Positions 13,176-24,199 of a stretch of 64,000 nucleotides of DNA are shown here, piece by piece; positions within the stretch are counted from its first letter, which is position 1, and each line of letters starts with the position of its first letter. Position numbers and translations under genes: made by a program. Source of the DNA: Podocnemis expansa (taxonomy: Eukaryota > Chordata > Testudines > Podocnemididae); the NCBI GenBank assembly GCA_007922195.1, contig ML681995.1, forward strand, positions 15,358,558 to 15,422,557, given 5' to 3'. The notes under the pieces are model-generated. The model worked only from the letters and a program-made list of their open reading frames with translations. It had not been told where the DNA came from and ran no database searches.

Positions 13176-13617
13176 TGTGACAGAGTCAAGCTTGAGGACT
13201 ACAGGAGGGTCCTAGAGGACAGGTATATCAGCCCCAGGCTCAGCAAAGCCCTGTTTCCTGGGTAACCAGGGTGGGGCTGCTCTAGGTTAATTAAGGAAAC
13301 TGAGCCCAATTAGGGTAATTACCCATAGTAGATATAAAGCCCCTGTTTCAGTCAGGCAGAGAGGTGTGACTGTGGTGTTTAGAGCAGAGCAGAGAGTTGT
13401 GCAAAACTAACCAGTAAAAGTTGATACCAGCACCTGGGAGATACAGGTAGCCAGGTCAAGCTCACCCAGAGGGGTCTTAGGGCCCCAGGCCCAACTGCCT
13501 GCAGACTTGGGGGAACTATAACTTTGGGAGTTTTGAAGTGAGAAAGCTGGGTTCCAGCTGATTGTGAAGACCTGAAGTGCATGACCCACACTGACTGAGT
13601 GTCCCCTGTTTGTCACA
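13176..13617 (+). mobile_element. LTR-like insertion within the ERV
   Basis: This 442-bp block starts TGTGACA and ends TGTCACA, an inverted pair typical of LTR termini. It is much more GC-rich than the surrounding ERV and holds a TATA-like ATATAAAG at about 13330 followed by CAGTCAGGCAGAGAGG, like a retroviral promoter start region. I found no convincing 4-6 bp duplication at the flanks (ATATAA left, GTAAGA right), so a solo LTR is likely but unproven. It sits between the gag-like and protease-like parts. Confidence 0.5.
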
Positions 13618-14089
13618 GTAAGAACAGCAATGATTTCAGCTAAACCTGAGTTCATTTCCCTGTAATAAATAGAGGACAAAGACAGTGTATGAAAGTCAGA
13701 AACAAATCCTCCACAGTCTAAGAAGAAAGTTTGATAAGGTAACAACAGTGACTTTCTCAAATAATGGGCCATAAAGAAAGTAGGATCTGCAGAACAAACA
13801 AGTTAAGCAAGAAGAACAAAATAGAAAGAAAAATTCTTACCTCTCAAAATGGTCCATAAAGTGTGCCAGATCCAGTAAGAAACTAGATCTGGGAATGGTT
13901 AATAATGCGTGAGCATAGGAATCTAATTAATAGGTTTCACACTGGAGACTTGCTTTGAAGACAAACCCAACATAAAAGAACTGTTCCTACAGCTCTACCT
14001 TGTCAAAAAGATTAGGCATAGGGAGGCTGGGACCCCCTACTCTCCACTGTCTCCAAAAAAGTTTGCTGGCCTGGTGACACAGTTAAAAC

Positions 14090-14640
14090 AATATGAATGG
14101 GGGAGACCTACACTATATTTAATACAAAATAGCTTTTAGTTGATGGAGGAGCTGCTTTCTCTTTAGTTAGTACTAAGAAATGAATTTGTTTGGATCTCTG
14201 GTAGTGACAAGAAAATTACAGGGGTTTAATGAGGCCAAGACTAAAATGCCATTTAGCACTCTAGTAAGCTTTCAAACTGGGAAAAAAAACAATGAAAGGG
14301 ACAATTTGGTCTGATAATTTTAGATGGTAGTGGTATATTAGGAATAGATATATTAGGTGATTTAAGAACTATAATAGATTTAGTGAACAAAGATTTATGG
14401 AAGATGTCTTCAGATAATTCAAGTGTTTTAGAAATACCAGTTGATATAGAGGGAGGGTATATATTGGCTGCCTTTAAAGCTGCTGAAGAGATTAAATGGT
14501 CTGGTTGTCCAGAAGAAATACTGAAAATAGCACAAAAACATAAAGAAGTATGAGGAAAGAATAAGGTACAGTGTGGAGAGACAGATCCAGAAGTTCTGGA
14601 GCTGATTTCCCAAACCAGAAGCAATGCAAGTACCCCAAAG
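14090..14640 (+). pseudogene. Retroviral protease remnant of the ERV
   Basis: An aspartic protease active-site-like LVDGGA lies at about 14136-14153, where retroviral proteases usually have DTG or DSG. About 190 bp downstream, near 14337-14357, a stretch ILGIDIL resembles the second conserved (ILG-D-L) motif of the fold. Stops and shifts separate the two. The altered catalytic triplet and the breaks mean no active enzyme. Confidence 0.6.
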
Positions 14641-14689
14641 AAGCAGAAGAAATTTTAGCTAAACCATTTGGGGTTTGTTAGCTCAAGGA

Positions 14690-15248
14690 ACTACAATAAA
14701 ATAGAAATATATATAGAATTCATCTATTTGGCCAGTCCTAAAAGCAGATGGTAAAATCTTGAGGTTAACTGTTGATTTCAGGCCACTTAATAAGGTAACC
14801 TCAATGAAAGATCCAGTAGTAGCTAAATATCAGAAAGTAACAACATATATAATGAGAGGAGCTCCATTGTTTACAGTTTTAGATTTGGCAGATGCATTCT
14901 TTGCCATACCTTCGCACCCAGATTCTTGATATAAATTTGCCTTCACTTTCCAGGGGAATAATTTTGCTTGTGTTACATTCCACATAGCTACACTGGGAGT
15001 CCTGTTCTATGCCATATGCATGTAATCAAAATCTGAGATAACATGCCTAATAAAGAGAGTATAAGACCGTATGTAGATGATATATTAACTAGCTCTAAGA
15101 CAAAGGAAGAAAATTTAGAAATTTTAGATCAAGTTTTACAGAAAATAAAAGAAATGGGATTTAAAATTAACCCAGCAAAAGAAGATATTTTTGAAGCAAG
15201 TAAATTATTGAGGAGTAACCTTAGGACAAGAAGGGCATTCACCTGGTA
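14690..15248 (+). pseudogene. Retroviral reverse transcriptase remnant of the ERV
   Basis: The fingers/palm region is readable in pieces: a VDFRPLNK motif near 14772, an FTVLDLADAFF block near 14877 (the first catalytic aspartate), a shift and stops around 14925-15045, then the catalytic YVDD at 15070-15081 in a 68-codon frame ending at 15249. Order and motifs match class I retroviral polymerases. The frame is broken at several sites and cannot give an enzyme. Confidence 0.85.
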
Positions 15249-16215
15249 AACAAAGAACAGAACTATTACAAAAATTACCAGCTTCTAAGGATGTATCTAG
15301 CTTGAGACCATTTCAAGGAATGACCGATTTCTCTTGGGGTTTTATTGAAAACTATGCAGAAAAAGCTTCCCCATTGTACAAAGTTGTATGGAAAGGTAAT
15401 AAATGGGAATGGGGAGTAGAGCAGCAGCAAGCCTTATCACAGCTAGAACAGGCACTAATACAAGCTACAGCTCTAGCTTATCCAAAAGTAGGACAACCTT
15501 TTGTGCTTCAGTTAGCTATCACTAGTGTTGGGATGAGTGCTGTTCTTAGTCAGGATCATGGTACTGGTCTGAGGCTAGTGGCTTATGCTTCTAGAAATCT
15601 CAGTGGACTCAAACAGGGTTTCATCCATGTGAAAAAGAAGTATTAGCATTAGTCTGGTTTTTACAACATTGGAAATATCCACTAGGATTATCTCCAGTAT
15701 TGTTAAAAATTCCCCACTCCCCTGTAAAATATGTTTTTAACAGGGAAAAACTAATGATGGCCATATATGTAGTCCTGGGTTAGCTAAGTAGAGTCTGGCT
15801 CTGCTAAATAAAAACATAGATATGGCGAAGATACAGGCTGATCTCCAGTCCAATATGGACTCATAATTGAAGGAGAACAGCATGAATGTCTTTTGCCAGA
15901 AATCCCCTCCAGAAGGTTCCCACATTGTTCTGAGGAGGAACAATTTTTAAGAAATGGTAAAAAAGGCAGATGAAATCTGATTTGTAGATGGCTCAAGCTT
16001 TCATAGAGAAGGATAACCCTATACTGAATATGCTGCAATGAGAATTTTTGATGAAATGGTTTTTAAAGGACAATGTTTGCCACTCATAGTCTAAGCAGCT
16101 GAGATAGTAGCTTTAATTGTGATGCTAGAAAGTGTTTCAGAACAGAAGACAATTGTTGTTTTCATAGATTCTAGGGTATTAAGAGCCATAGTATACTGGA
16201 TTCCTCAATAGAAAA
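15249..16215 (+). pseudogene. Connection and RNase H remnant of the ERV
   Basis: The frame at 15302-15646 has PFQGMTDF, a WKWGVEQQQAL-type block and AYASRNLSG, all typical of the region after the polymerase palm. A stop follows. The RNase H domain is seen at 15970-16200, with FVDGSS near 15978 (first catalytic aspartate context), an AAEIVAL block near 16098 and an FIDSRVL block near 16160. Stops interrupt it at several points. Confidence 0.75.
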
Positions 16216-17335
16216 GGGGGGGAATGAGATCAGCAGAACCAATAAGGTGGTAGTGTAGCTTCTCAAAGGGTGCCAAATATGGTAAAATAAAGGAATGGTA
16301 CCTTCTGGAAACTGAAAGTGGGGTTGTGGAACAGGGGTAAAAGGCTGCAAAAAGCCCATGCAAAGCAGAGGTCTGCAGAGGTGTGAATCTACTGCCAAAA
16401 TGAGGACTGATCAACCAGGATTCCCTCCCCAGTGACAAATCTTTTCACCGGCAAGCTTGCTGGATGAGAGTGAAACGTTCCACCTGGGATAGGACTGATG
16501 CACCCAAACTGAATCTAAATCTGAATCAAATGAATAAGCCATGGTTTTATAAATATAAGGGATAATGCTTAACAGTACTGATTGGAGCCCAGTATCAATT
16601 AAGGGCTTAGTAATAGGAACAGGTTTAGGAATTATAGTTATACTTTTGCTGTAATAAATCTTTTTCTATCTTTTTGTTTTTGCTTTAGAACATTAAAAAA
16701 AAAGAAAAGATGATTTATTCAAATTATATGTAAATAAATAAATTGAGTTAGTAAAAGAAATCAGCTTTACCCAGTGTCTGTTTCAGTGCCTCATCCCCTC
16801 AAATGTACCCAAAGAATCCATTCTCAAACAGCAAAATCTCAATTAGATTAATATGTGTTTTACCTTTTATTTCCCTGAGGTCATTCCTGAGTCATTTATA
16901 TTAAGATTCTGTCTTGATTGGCCATTTTCTCACTTAAAATTGTAAGCTGATCAATAAACTAGTTGTTGTTTTATCTAAAACTGTGTGGACTTTAGAGGAT
17001 GTGAATGCAGGAGGCTGGGCATGATCCATTTCTTTGTTAAATAGTTGGAGATGAGTGTATGGTGATTGGGAGTGTGTTCCAGTCCCTGTAAGACAGTGGC
17101 TCTCAGTTAGGTAACTGGAACCGTGGGTGCTCACTTGGGGACTGTCCCTCAAGGGCATATACCCACTTCTTGGGACTGATTACATGGAGAGGTTGGAGTG
17201 GACTGATTCAGGAGTGACTGGCCATCTAGCAAAGCAGAGTGAATTGAGGTTCATGAGTGGGATCTGGGGTGGTGGGGGAGGTCACAGTGGCACACTGGAC
17301 TGGATCTGGGAGCAGTCTGTCACACGGTAAAATTT
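16216..17335 (+). other. Non-coding block where the integrase core should be
   Basis: Between RNase H and the integrase end I cannot read an HHCC zinc finger or D,D-35-E core in any frame. Instead there is a G-run near 16217, a TATA-like TATAAATATAAGGG near 16550, an AATAAA at about 16655 followed by T-rich sequence, and a terminal TCTGTCACA near 17320. These look like pieces of an LTR inserted here, perhaps with loss of integrase coding, but no clean ends or target duplication were found. Confidence 0.4.
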
Positions 17336-18170
17336 CAAATACAATTTTGCCTTTGATATTAATAGTCATTAGAAGAACAGTGGCATCTCATGGAGTGACT
17401 CCATTTAAAGCTATGACTAAACAAAATATGAGATTGCCAGGGCAATGGTGGATAGCTGCAAAACATCCAGATGAGGTGCAACCACTGCTACTAACTTGCC
17501 TATTGATGAAACTACTTTTGAGATCTCTTTCTGAGACACTCAAACAGGTGGCAATTAGATTAAAGGCAAAGTGTTCAACAAATGGAAATTAGGATCAATT
17601 CTGAATCCCCAAGAATGGAAAATAGGTGATTGGGTCATGAACAGATGGTTTAAAAAGAAAGGTTATGTACTTAGCCCAGGGGTTGGCAACCTGAAAGATA
17701 AAAGCCTCTTTTAAAAATTCCTTCAATAAGCAATTGTTTTGAGAGCTGCAATGGGTGTAGCCTCCTGATCTGGGGAGCTGAGAGCTAGATGAAGGTGCCT
17801 GCCTCAGAGTCCCCTGACGGAAGGGAGGGAGCCCAGAACCAGAAGTGGACCCCCCCATAGGATCCCCTGGTGGTAGAGGGAGCATGGAGACTGGCTTGGG
17901 CCACCCACAGGGTCTTCTGGTAGCAGGAGGGGGCCTGGAGCCCTCAGCTGAAAGGAGACAGTGAAAGTGCCACATGTGGCTCTGGAGCCACAAGTTGCGG
18001 ACCCCCTGACTTAGTCCGACATGGTAAGGACCAGTAAGACTAGTCAATAAGGCCAGTCCTATGGTATATCATTTGGAGATTCATCAGGGAAAAAGAAAAG
18101 TAGCAAACTACATTCACTGTTCACAATTAAAGAGATGGAAGGGAGATTTAAGAGTTATTAACAATTAATA
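17336..18170 (+). pseudogene. Integrase C-terminal remnant, split by a MITE
   Basis: A frame at about 17340-17592 contains the region after the integrase core (residues GVTPFKAMT and MRLPGQWW). It breaks near 17590. The coding signal resumes with the SH3-like DNA-binding end and runs up to the MITE at 17669; it picks up immediately after the MITE at 18009 and continues to about 18170. The continuity across the insertion shows that the MITE entered an existing pol sequence. Stops on both sides make it non-functional. Confidence 0.7.
17677..18008. mobile_element. hAT-type MITE, 332 bp, inserted in integrase remnant
   Basis: The ends CAGGGGTTGGCAACC and GTTGCGGACCCCCTG are imperfect inverted repeats. 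The flanking octamers ACTTAGCC (17669-17676) and ACTTAGTC (18009-18016) differ at one base, a hAT-type target duplication. The interior is GC-rich against an AT-rich ERV and encodes no transposase; the reverse-strand 150-codon frame that spans it is a by-product of composition. The end CAGGGGTTGG is shared with the larger element at 45010-46159. Confidence 0.92.
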
Positions 18171-18310
18171 GAATAATAAGTTAAAAATATTAGATAAAAT
18201 AGAATAATAAGTAAGAAATAAGCTAAAACTATATAGGAAAAAGTATAAAAAGTAAGTTAAGTTTAAAAGATATTAGATTAATAGCATTGTTTAAAATTAT
18301 TTTGGAAAAA

Positions 18311-18640
18311 GGGGAGTCTCTGCTAGCCATTAGGACCAAGCTCCAGCATTGCTTGACAGAAGGAGGCCTTTACAGCTGGCCCACGGTGGGAGCACAGCTC
18401 AGCAGGGTTGGGGAGCAGAGTGTGAGTCTGGGATTGGGGGTAGGGTAGTGTAGGAGGGTGGAGGGAGAAGCATGTGAGCCTGGGATCAAGGGAGAATGTG
18501 CGCCTGAGATCAAGATCATGGGGCACAGAGGAGATGAAGGGGGGCAGCACATGATGTCAGGATTGGGGCCAAGGAGGAAGCAGGCCAGGTGGCACCCCCC
18601 ACAAAGCCCTCTTTTTGGGAAGTTCAGATATGGTAACCCT
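18311..18640. mobile_element. GC-rich insertion, probable DNA transposon fragment
   Basis: A sharp switch from A-rich ERV sequence to G-rich sequence at about 18312, ending in TATGGTAACCCTA at 18628-18640, marks an insert of about 330 bp. The end resembles the AGGGTTACCATA terminus of repeated elements I associate with reptile genomes, but the opposite terminus is not recognisable, so class is uncertain. Confidence 0.35.
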
Positions 18641-18765
18641 AGATAATTTAGTCATGGGTTAGAGGTTTATTGCAGGAGGAGGTGAATAAGGTTCTGTGGC
18701 TTGCTTTTGCAGGTCAGACTAGGGGATCATATTGGTCCCCTCTGACCTTAGAGTCTACGAATCCA
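18641..18765 (+). mobile_element. CR1-type 3' tail (LINE or CR1-mobilised SINE end)
   Basis: The run CAGACTAGGGGATCATA, TGGTCCCCTCTGACCTTA and GAGTCTACGAATCC is the conserved 3' end used by CR1 LINEs and the SINEs they mobilise. Only the tail is present, about 125 bp, inside the ERV between pol and env remnants. Confidence 0.6.
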
Positions 18766-18799
18766 AAGAAAACAATGGGATCATAATGGAAAAAAGTAG

Positions 18800-21070
18800 T
18801 TAAGACAGGATGTTGGCATTGTGTGCCCTTGCAATAATCTTAAATCCTTCTAAGATTGTCCACCAAAATAGTTAGCAATACACCATTAGTGGAAACAATT
18901 CCTAAAGCAGCTGTGAAATAAGGTGCAGAACAATAATACAGTGGATAAGGCCTAGGACACCAACAGTACTTAATAATATTCAAGGATGTGAATTTATAAT
19001 CCTAGGAAAAGCTAAAAGTAAAGCTGTAAATAATAAGGAAGCTATTACAATTACGATGGGGATTTAAGATGCCGTGAAACAGAAAGATAGTAGAGGAATC
19101 TAACTTCATATCCTGCACATGGGTCTTCCATCATATATGATTCTGAAGGACAAGGATGTTCAGTGTAATATGCTCAGTATTATTTAACACCTGAAATCAT
19201 CCATGTGTGAATGGAATAGGACAACAGATAGAGGGAAAATATTTGGTAAAATGGTAACAGCAGGAGAATGGCAATGTGCAGTTAAAGAAGGGCCTAATAG
19301 CTAAATCAGGAGAAATGTCTAGTATTAAGCAAAAAATCAACATGTGGGATTATAGTGCGGAACACTCTGAAAAGGAGTCAAAGGAACAAAATGGCAACAT
19401 TCATACAACGGTATCATGGTAGAATTAATTTAACTTTTTATGAACTTACACTTGAAGACTCACTTAGATTTTGTGTGCAAATTGCAAAGTAATATTATAT
19501 CAAAAAGGTAATTAAGGCCACAACCCTTGTTACCAATGTAGTATAAAGGAAGAGGAATGTGAAGTGGGATATACAGCTGAAATGTTATTTTATTACCATT
19601 GTGATGTTCAAGCAAATATAACTGGAAGATGTGGAAATGGAGTTTGGAAAATTAAGGGAAATAACTTTAGTTATTCTTTTCCTTTCACCTGGATATCTGA
19701 ACCAAAAATAACTGACATTGGATCATATGTAGTCAAGGAGGACTTTAAGAAACAATTATTGATAAATTTCTTGTATTCTCAAAAAACTGTAGCAGTAGGC
19801 CTAGCCCCAATTTCTTCTATTAGACCATAATATCACAAATATACTGAATCTTTAGTTAAGGGATGGGAAAAAAATGGTTAGAGCTGCAAGATCTCAGTTT
19901 ACAGAATGAGAAGTAGCATAATTGATACTGCTCTGGGAGCAGCAGGAACAGGGATAGGCATATTAAATAGCATAGATGTAGAAATATTAGATAACAAGCT
20001 AAGTATGATGGGGAAATGAGGAGATCTATCAATAACTTTAAAAACTTTGTTCAACAAAATGAGTACTAGTCAGCATTTTATTGATAGTTTACTTCCTGAT
20101 TTGGAAAACTCCCAAAATGCAGATCATTTGACCATTTTAGATACAGTAGAAGTACTACAAAGTGACATATTTTTAGTATTAGCTTGTATACAAACCCAAA
20201 CATAGAAGAATGATGTAATTAAAGTATTGTAAGGGATGGAATGTGTGGCATTTTAGCTCCTGAGACAGAAGGTGCAATGTGGAAATGTTTCTAGTTTTGA
20301 AATAATGCTAAACAAATGGTAGAAAATTGTAAACTTCATGAATAATCAAAATTGTATCTGTACTCGTATCTAATGCTCAAATAAAATGGATATCTCCAGT
20401 CATAGCACTTGGATTGAATGCCACTTCAAGTGTAATGCAACCAATTGGATACAGACTTTGAGTTATAAAATAAACTAAAACATGGAAAACCAGAGAACTT
20501 GATGCTAGTATGGAAGAATGATAGGATTATATTTGTAATAATAGCAGTATCCAATCTTGTGATATTTGTTTGAACAAGGAGAAATTAAAATGTTACTACC
20601 AATTAGATCCACATTCATCTAATAATTTGATAATTATATATGTAGGGAAAACCTGTGTATGTATTAGAATTTGGTGTACTATGTTCATAGTAAATTATGT
20701 GAATGTCACTCATGACCTTTATGCAAATAAGAGTTTGTGTAATGTCACACCTGCCGTAGAGTGTGATGTTACATTTAGTTGACTAGAAACTGTAAGTAAA
20801 AGAATTAAAGACCAATATCAATTGTATGAGCAAATAGTCCCCATTCCTTTACGATTAAATAACAATTTTAATAAAAAAGATAATAGAACACCAGAAATTA
20901 CAGATGCAAGTGGCAGGGGCTAAGAAAAATGCACAGAATGTTTTAGTTACCATTCACCATTCTGCAAAACAAATTGAACAGGTAATTGAACAAGTCAAGA
21001 GAATCAATAAACATAATTGGTGGAGAATATTTTTAGTATTGTCCCCTACAGTAATAATCACTTAAATATA
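18800..21070 (+). pseudogene. Envelope-like remnant of the ERV
   Basis: This lies downstream of pol and upstream of the 3' LTR. Broken frames at 19564-19830 and 20570-20782 are cysteine-containing and carry several N-X-S/T sites (for example NITG and NVTH), as retroviral surface glycoproteins do. Near 19925-19960 a glycine/alanine-rich hydrophobic segment (ALGAAGTGIGIL) resembles a fusion peptide, followed by a helical heptad-like region to about 20190, and a hydrophobic segment near 21020-21070 fits a membrane anchor. Stops occur in every part. No intact Env can be produced. Confidence 0.6.
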
Positions 21071-21437
21071 CTTTTGCATCCTGTTGTTGTGCTTTTAATA
21101 TCACAAATAGCAATGTCTAGAACACTCATTAATTAGTATTTTGGGGAAAAATAACTTTGATCAACTGGAACAAATGCAAAGCTTTCAAATTAAAAGATCA
21201 CATGGTATGATTCCCCATTAAGTCTAATTAATATGAAGACCATAGACAAGGACTTGTGTCAGTATGAACATATGTTTCAGTCTCCTTCAAAAAAGAGCCC
21301 TGAATCCAAACTGGACAAAGATCTTTCAATGTTGGAACTCACAGTTTAAAAGTTCTGGACTTGTAAACTTTTACAAACTCATCATGGAGAGGAATTGTAG
21401 CCAGGGATTTTTGTCCCCAACTCCCTGAATCTGGTAT

Positions 21438-22713
21438 ATTCCTGAATAATAAGACATTATTCATTTACCTGGTCATAAGATGGTAACAGTGTTAAAAGTG
21501 TTAAGATATAAGTAAGATGAACAAGATTCCTATAGCATTTAAAGACTAACAAATTTTAGTCTTTAAGTGCCACAGACTCCTTGTTTGTTCTGCTGAGCTA
21601 TGCTAGCATGGCTACCCCTTTGGAACTTGGATATATGTAAGAATTAGTGGGAAAAGCATTAAGCAACTAGCAATTAAAAAGTGTTACCCACCTGTTCCTT
21701 AATGACAATGTACATGCTCATAACGTAGCTGTGAGAATGTTGTTCCTACTTCCCCACTTCCCTACCGATACCTTACATGACCCAAATCCCTCACAATGTT
21801 GTTGTTCTATGCCCTAACTAAGGATATCTATGTTGTATGTGGTCCAACACCTCCCTGCCAGATTATAAATAGCTGACAGGTTGTGATGTGCTAGGAAGAA
21901 GAGGGAACTGGAAAAAAGAAGAGATCAGAAGAAGGGAAAGAGCTAAGGAAAAGATTAAGAAGGCAAGGAGTTGAAAAAGCAATCTGAAGACAGAGCTGAC
22001 AATTTGGGTGCAACTAGGCTTGGGGCAACCAGGCTAACTAAGTCCACATTCTATGTCTGAGTCAGATTAGAGACAACAAGGAAAACTGAGTCCCCACTAT
22101 GTCTGAGCCAAAGGCAACTCTTGCACTGTATTGACAAAGTAGAAGGACATCTGCAGACAAATAGAATGGTAGCAGAAAGGCTTTGTAAATTCTGATTTTG
22201 TATGTATAAGTATTTTTGTTAATACAGCTGAATGATTGTGGTGGGAGTGAAACCCTCCTCTCTTTGGTACCCATTCAACAACTGTCTGATCAACACTTGC
22301 TCAACATTTAGTTAATTAATGTTTCATAGTTGTTAAGAATAATAGACTGTTAAAAGTTGTGTAAATTGTTTAAACTATTTTACCTTATTGTAAAGATAAT
22401 ACCATATTTGCTGTGATTGAGCTACATTCTTTGTAATAGTCACTATGTGCCATATATACCATAACAATTGTGCTAAATTAAATCTTAAAAGTATATAGTT
22501 GTCTGAGTCAAGTGATTTCCTATTTTAAATCTCATATCAGTAAATATCCTAAAATAAACACAATATGTTTGTTAAAAAAAACCAAAACAAAACATTGATC
22601 TAATACTTGATTACAGGGCTCTATCCAAGTTTCTTTTGGTGTATTAAAACCATTAGCCAAGTAGAACATATGGATTCTATCCCAGAAATTTTTTGAAGGG
22701 TGGTATTAGTAAA
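21438..22713 (+). repeat. 3' LTR of the endogenous retrovirus
   Basis: This aligns with 9731-10851 from ATTCCTGAATAA to the GGTATT-GTAAA end. It is longer because it contains a 112-bp Penelope-like tail with flanking duplication at 21507-21642 and small indels. TATAAATAGCTGACAGG near 21864 is a TATA-like promoter candidate; AATAAA is not obvious. TTTCAA follows directly at 22714. Confidence 0.85.
21519..21630 (+). mobile_element. Penelope-like tail inserted in the 3' LTR
   Basis: The 3' LTR has an extra segment absent from the 5' LTR (compare position 9835). It contains AAAGACTAACAAATTTTAG, TTTAAGTGCCACAGACTCC, TTGTTTGTTCTGCTGA and GGCTACCCCTTTGGAAC, the family terminus. Flanks ATATAAGTAAGA (21507-21518) and ATATATGTAAGA (21631-21642) are a 12-bp target duplication with one change. 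The empty allele in the other LTR confirms insertion after proviral integration. Confidence 0.85.
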
Positions 22714-22719
22714 TTTCAA

Positions 22720-23791
22720 TTTTTATGTGGCCACTTGAATTCAGTGCCAAATTTCCTTCAGCTGAATCAGAATTAAGCCAATGCTAGTATTACAGTAACA
22801 CTCAGAGGCCACAGTGAAAACTGGCCACTGTACAGAAAGAGTGTAAAAGGTCATCCCTTTCTTGAAGAGATTACATGTTAAGTAAATGAGAAACAAAGGG
22901 TAGGAAGGAAAAAACAGAGTTGAAGTGGCAGGTCCATGACAGAGCTGAGAGTAGACTGCAGTTTATCTGACTTAATCCAGTGCCCTAGCTGCTAAACAAC
23001 GCTGCCCCTGAATGCTGAAAATCCTCTTTCTGCTTTATAGCTAGCCTATCTTCAGTTACAAATGCAGGGGGTCATCGTCCCTCATTTTGGAAAAGTTGGA
23101 TGAATTAACATCAATTTGACATTCCCTTACTCCACCCATTTTTGTCAGATCTCTTATCCATTTCAGATAAACCACAGAAGCAGAGCTAAAGTGTGTTCTA
23201 ATGAATGCCACAGTGAGCAATAGCGGGTATTGTCAAGTTTGGGATGATCTTAATTATTATTTTCATTCCAAAAGCATCACTAGGTATCCCTAACATTTAT
23301 TTTTCCCTCACTGTGCACTGGTGTCAATGAAAGGCAATGGAGAGCCAGGCTATCTGTGTGACACTATTAGATAGATTGTATTTAATTAGCACTACTATCT
23401 AGGCAAGTGGTAAACTGAAACGTCTGGTTAATGCAAGATAATTTATTTGCTTTATTAATGCCTCATCTTGCTCTCTCCACTAGTTTTTTTTGTATTTTCC
23501 AGAAATGTATTGATTCTTAGATGTTATGCTCTAGTAGAAATAAGAGATGGAGCTGTTAAATGAGTGTGACCTAGGCATTATAGTTAAATGACATACTGAA
23601 ATAATACACATTGCGTGTGGTAGACAATGTACTTTAAATATTCTCTTTCAATCACTTTCAATATTCTCTGAATTTTGCTGTTTAATTCATAACAGAAGAA
23701 TATAGTTACAATTGAGTAAACCTGACTACTGCTTAATGTTCAGTAACACTAAGCTGCTTTAAATAAGTTACCTCAGATTTACACCAATGTA
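22720..23791. other. Unassigned DNA right of the ERV
   Basis: About 1.07 kb with no supported gene or repeat family. Composition is typical AT-rich flank. Confidence 0.5.
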
Positions 23792-24006
23792 ACTGAGAGC
23801 ACTGTTCCCTCTAAAGTGTGTGTGTGCGCCCGCACACAACTTTTCCAGCTCCAGCACACACATATTGGCAAGCAGCACACGGGACCAGGGCTTGGTGGCT
23901 GAGATCTGAGCATCTGGCCAGTAGACAGATCCCATCAGCTCCCTAAGCCCCACAGTGAGTGTTGTCTTTGAGCCCAAGCCTCTCGCGGCAGCGCCCGGCT
24001 GAATCA

Positions 24007-24028
24007 AGAAAGAAAGAAAGAAAGAAAG
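24007..24028. repeat. (GAAA)n microsatellite
   Basis: Five GAAA units lie between the two GC-rich arms of the chimeric hAT element. The second copy has a short T-rich CTTTCTTTTT-like patch at the equivalent place in reverse (about 63880-63893). Confidence 0.9.
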
Positions 24029-24199
24029 GCCAGCTGCAGCAAGAGGCTCAGGCTCAGAGACAGTGCTCGCTGCGGGGCTTTGGGAGCTGATTGTGTCTCC
24101 CTGCTGGCCAGCAGCTCAGATTTCAGCCGCCGAGCTGAGCAGAGCAGTGCCTGCAGGGCATCCTGGGCACTGGCAGGCATGCAACAGGGGAGGAGGTGG

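Larger units (their letters stand above)
9731..22713 (+). mobile_element. Defective endogenous retrovirus with paired long LTRs
   Basis: A 13-kb provirus is defined by two matching LTRs at 9731-10851 and 21438-22713 in the same orientation. Between them, in retroviral order, lie a gag-like region, protease, reverse transcriptase, RNase H, integrase end and env-like remnants, all interrupted by stops and frameshifts. The homology between the LTRs starts and stops exactly next to TTTCAA, at 9725-9730 and 22714-22719, which fits a 6-bp target duplication. The catalytic motif YVDD and the layout suggest a class I (gamma/epsilon-like) relationship, but the long LTRs are atypical for that group. 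The excess length comes from later insertions. The interior is strikingly A-rich. It cannot encode functional proteins as it stands. Confidence 0.85.

Noticed and set aside
17595..18047. 150-codon reverse frame
   Set aside because: It spans the hAT MITE and both flanks of the integrase remnant on the wrong strand.
18370..18552. Reverse-strand proline/serine frames of 60-75 codons
   Set aside because: They come from the G-rich inserted block in the ERV and have no domain.
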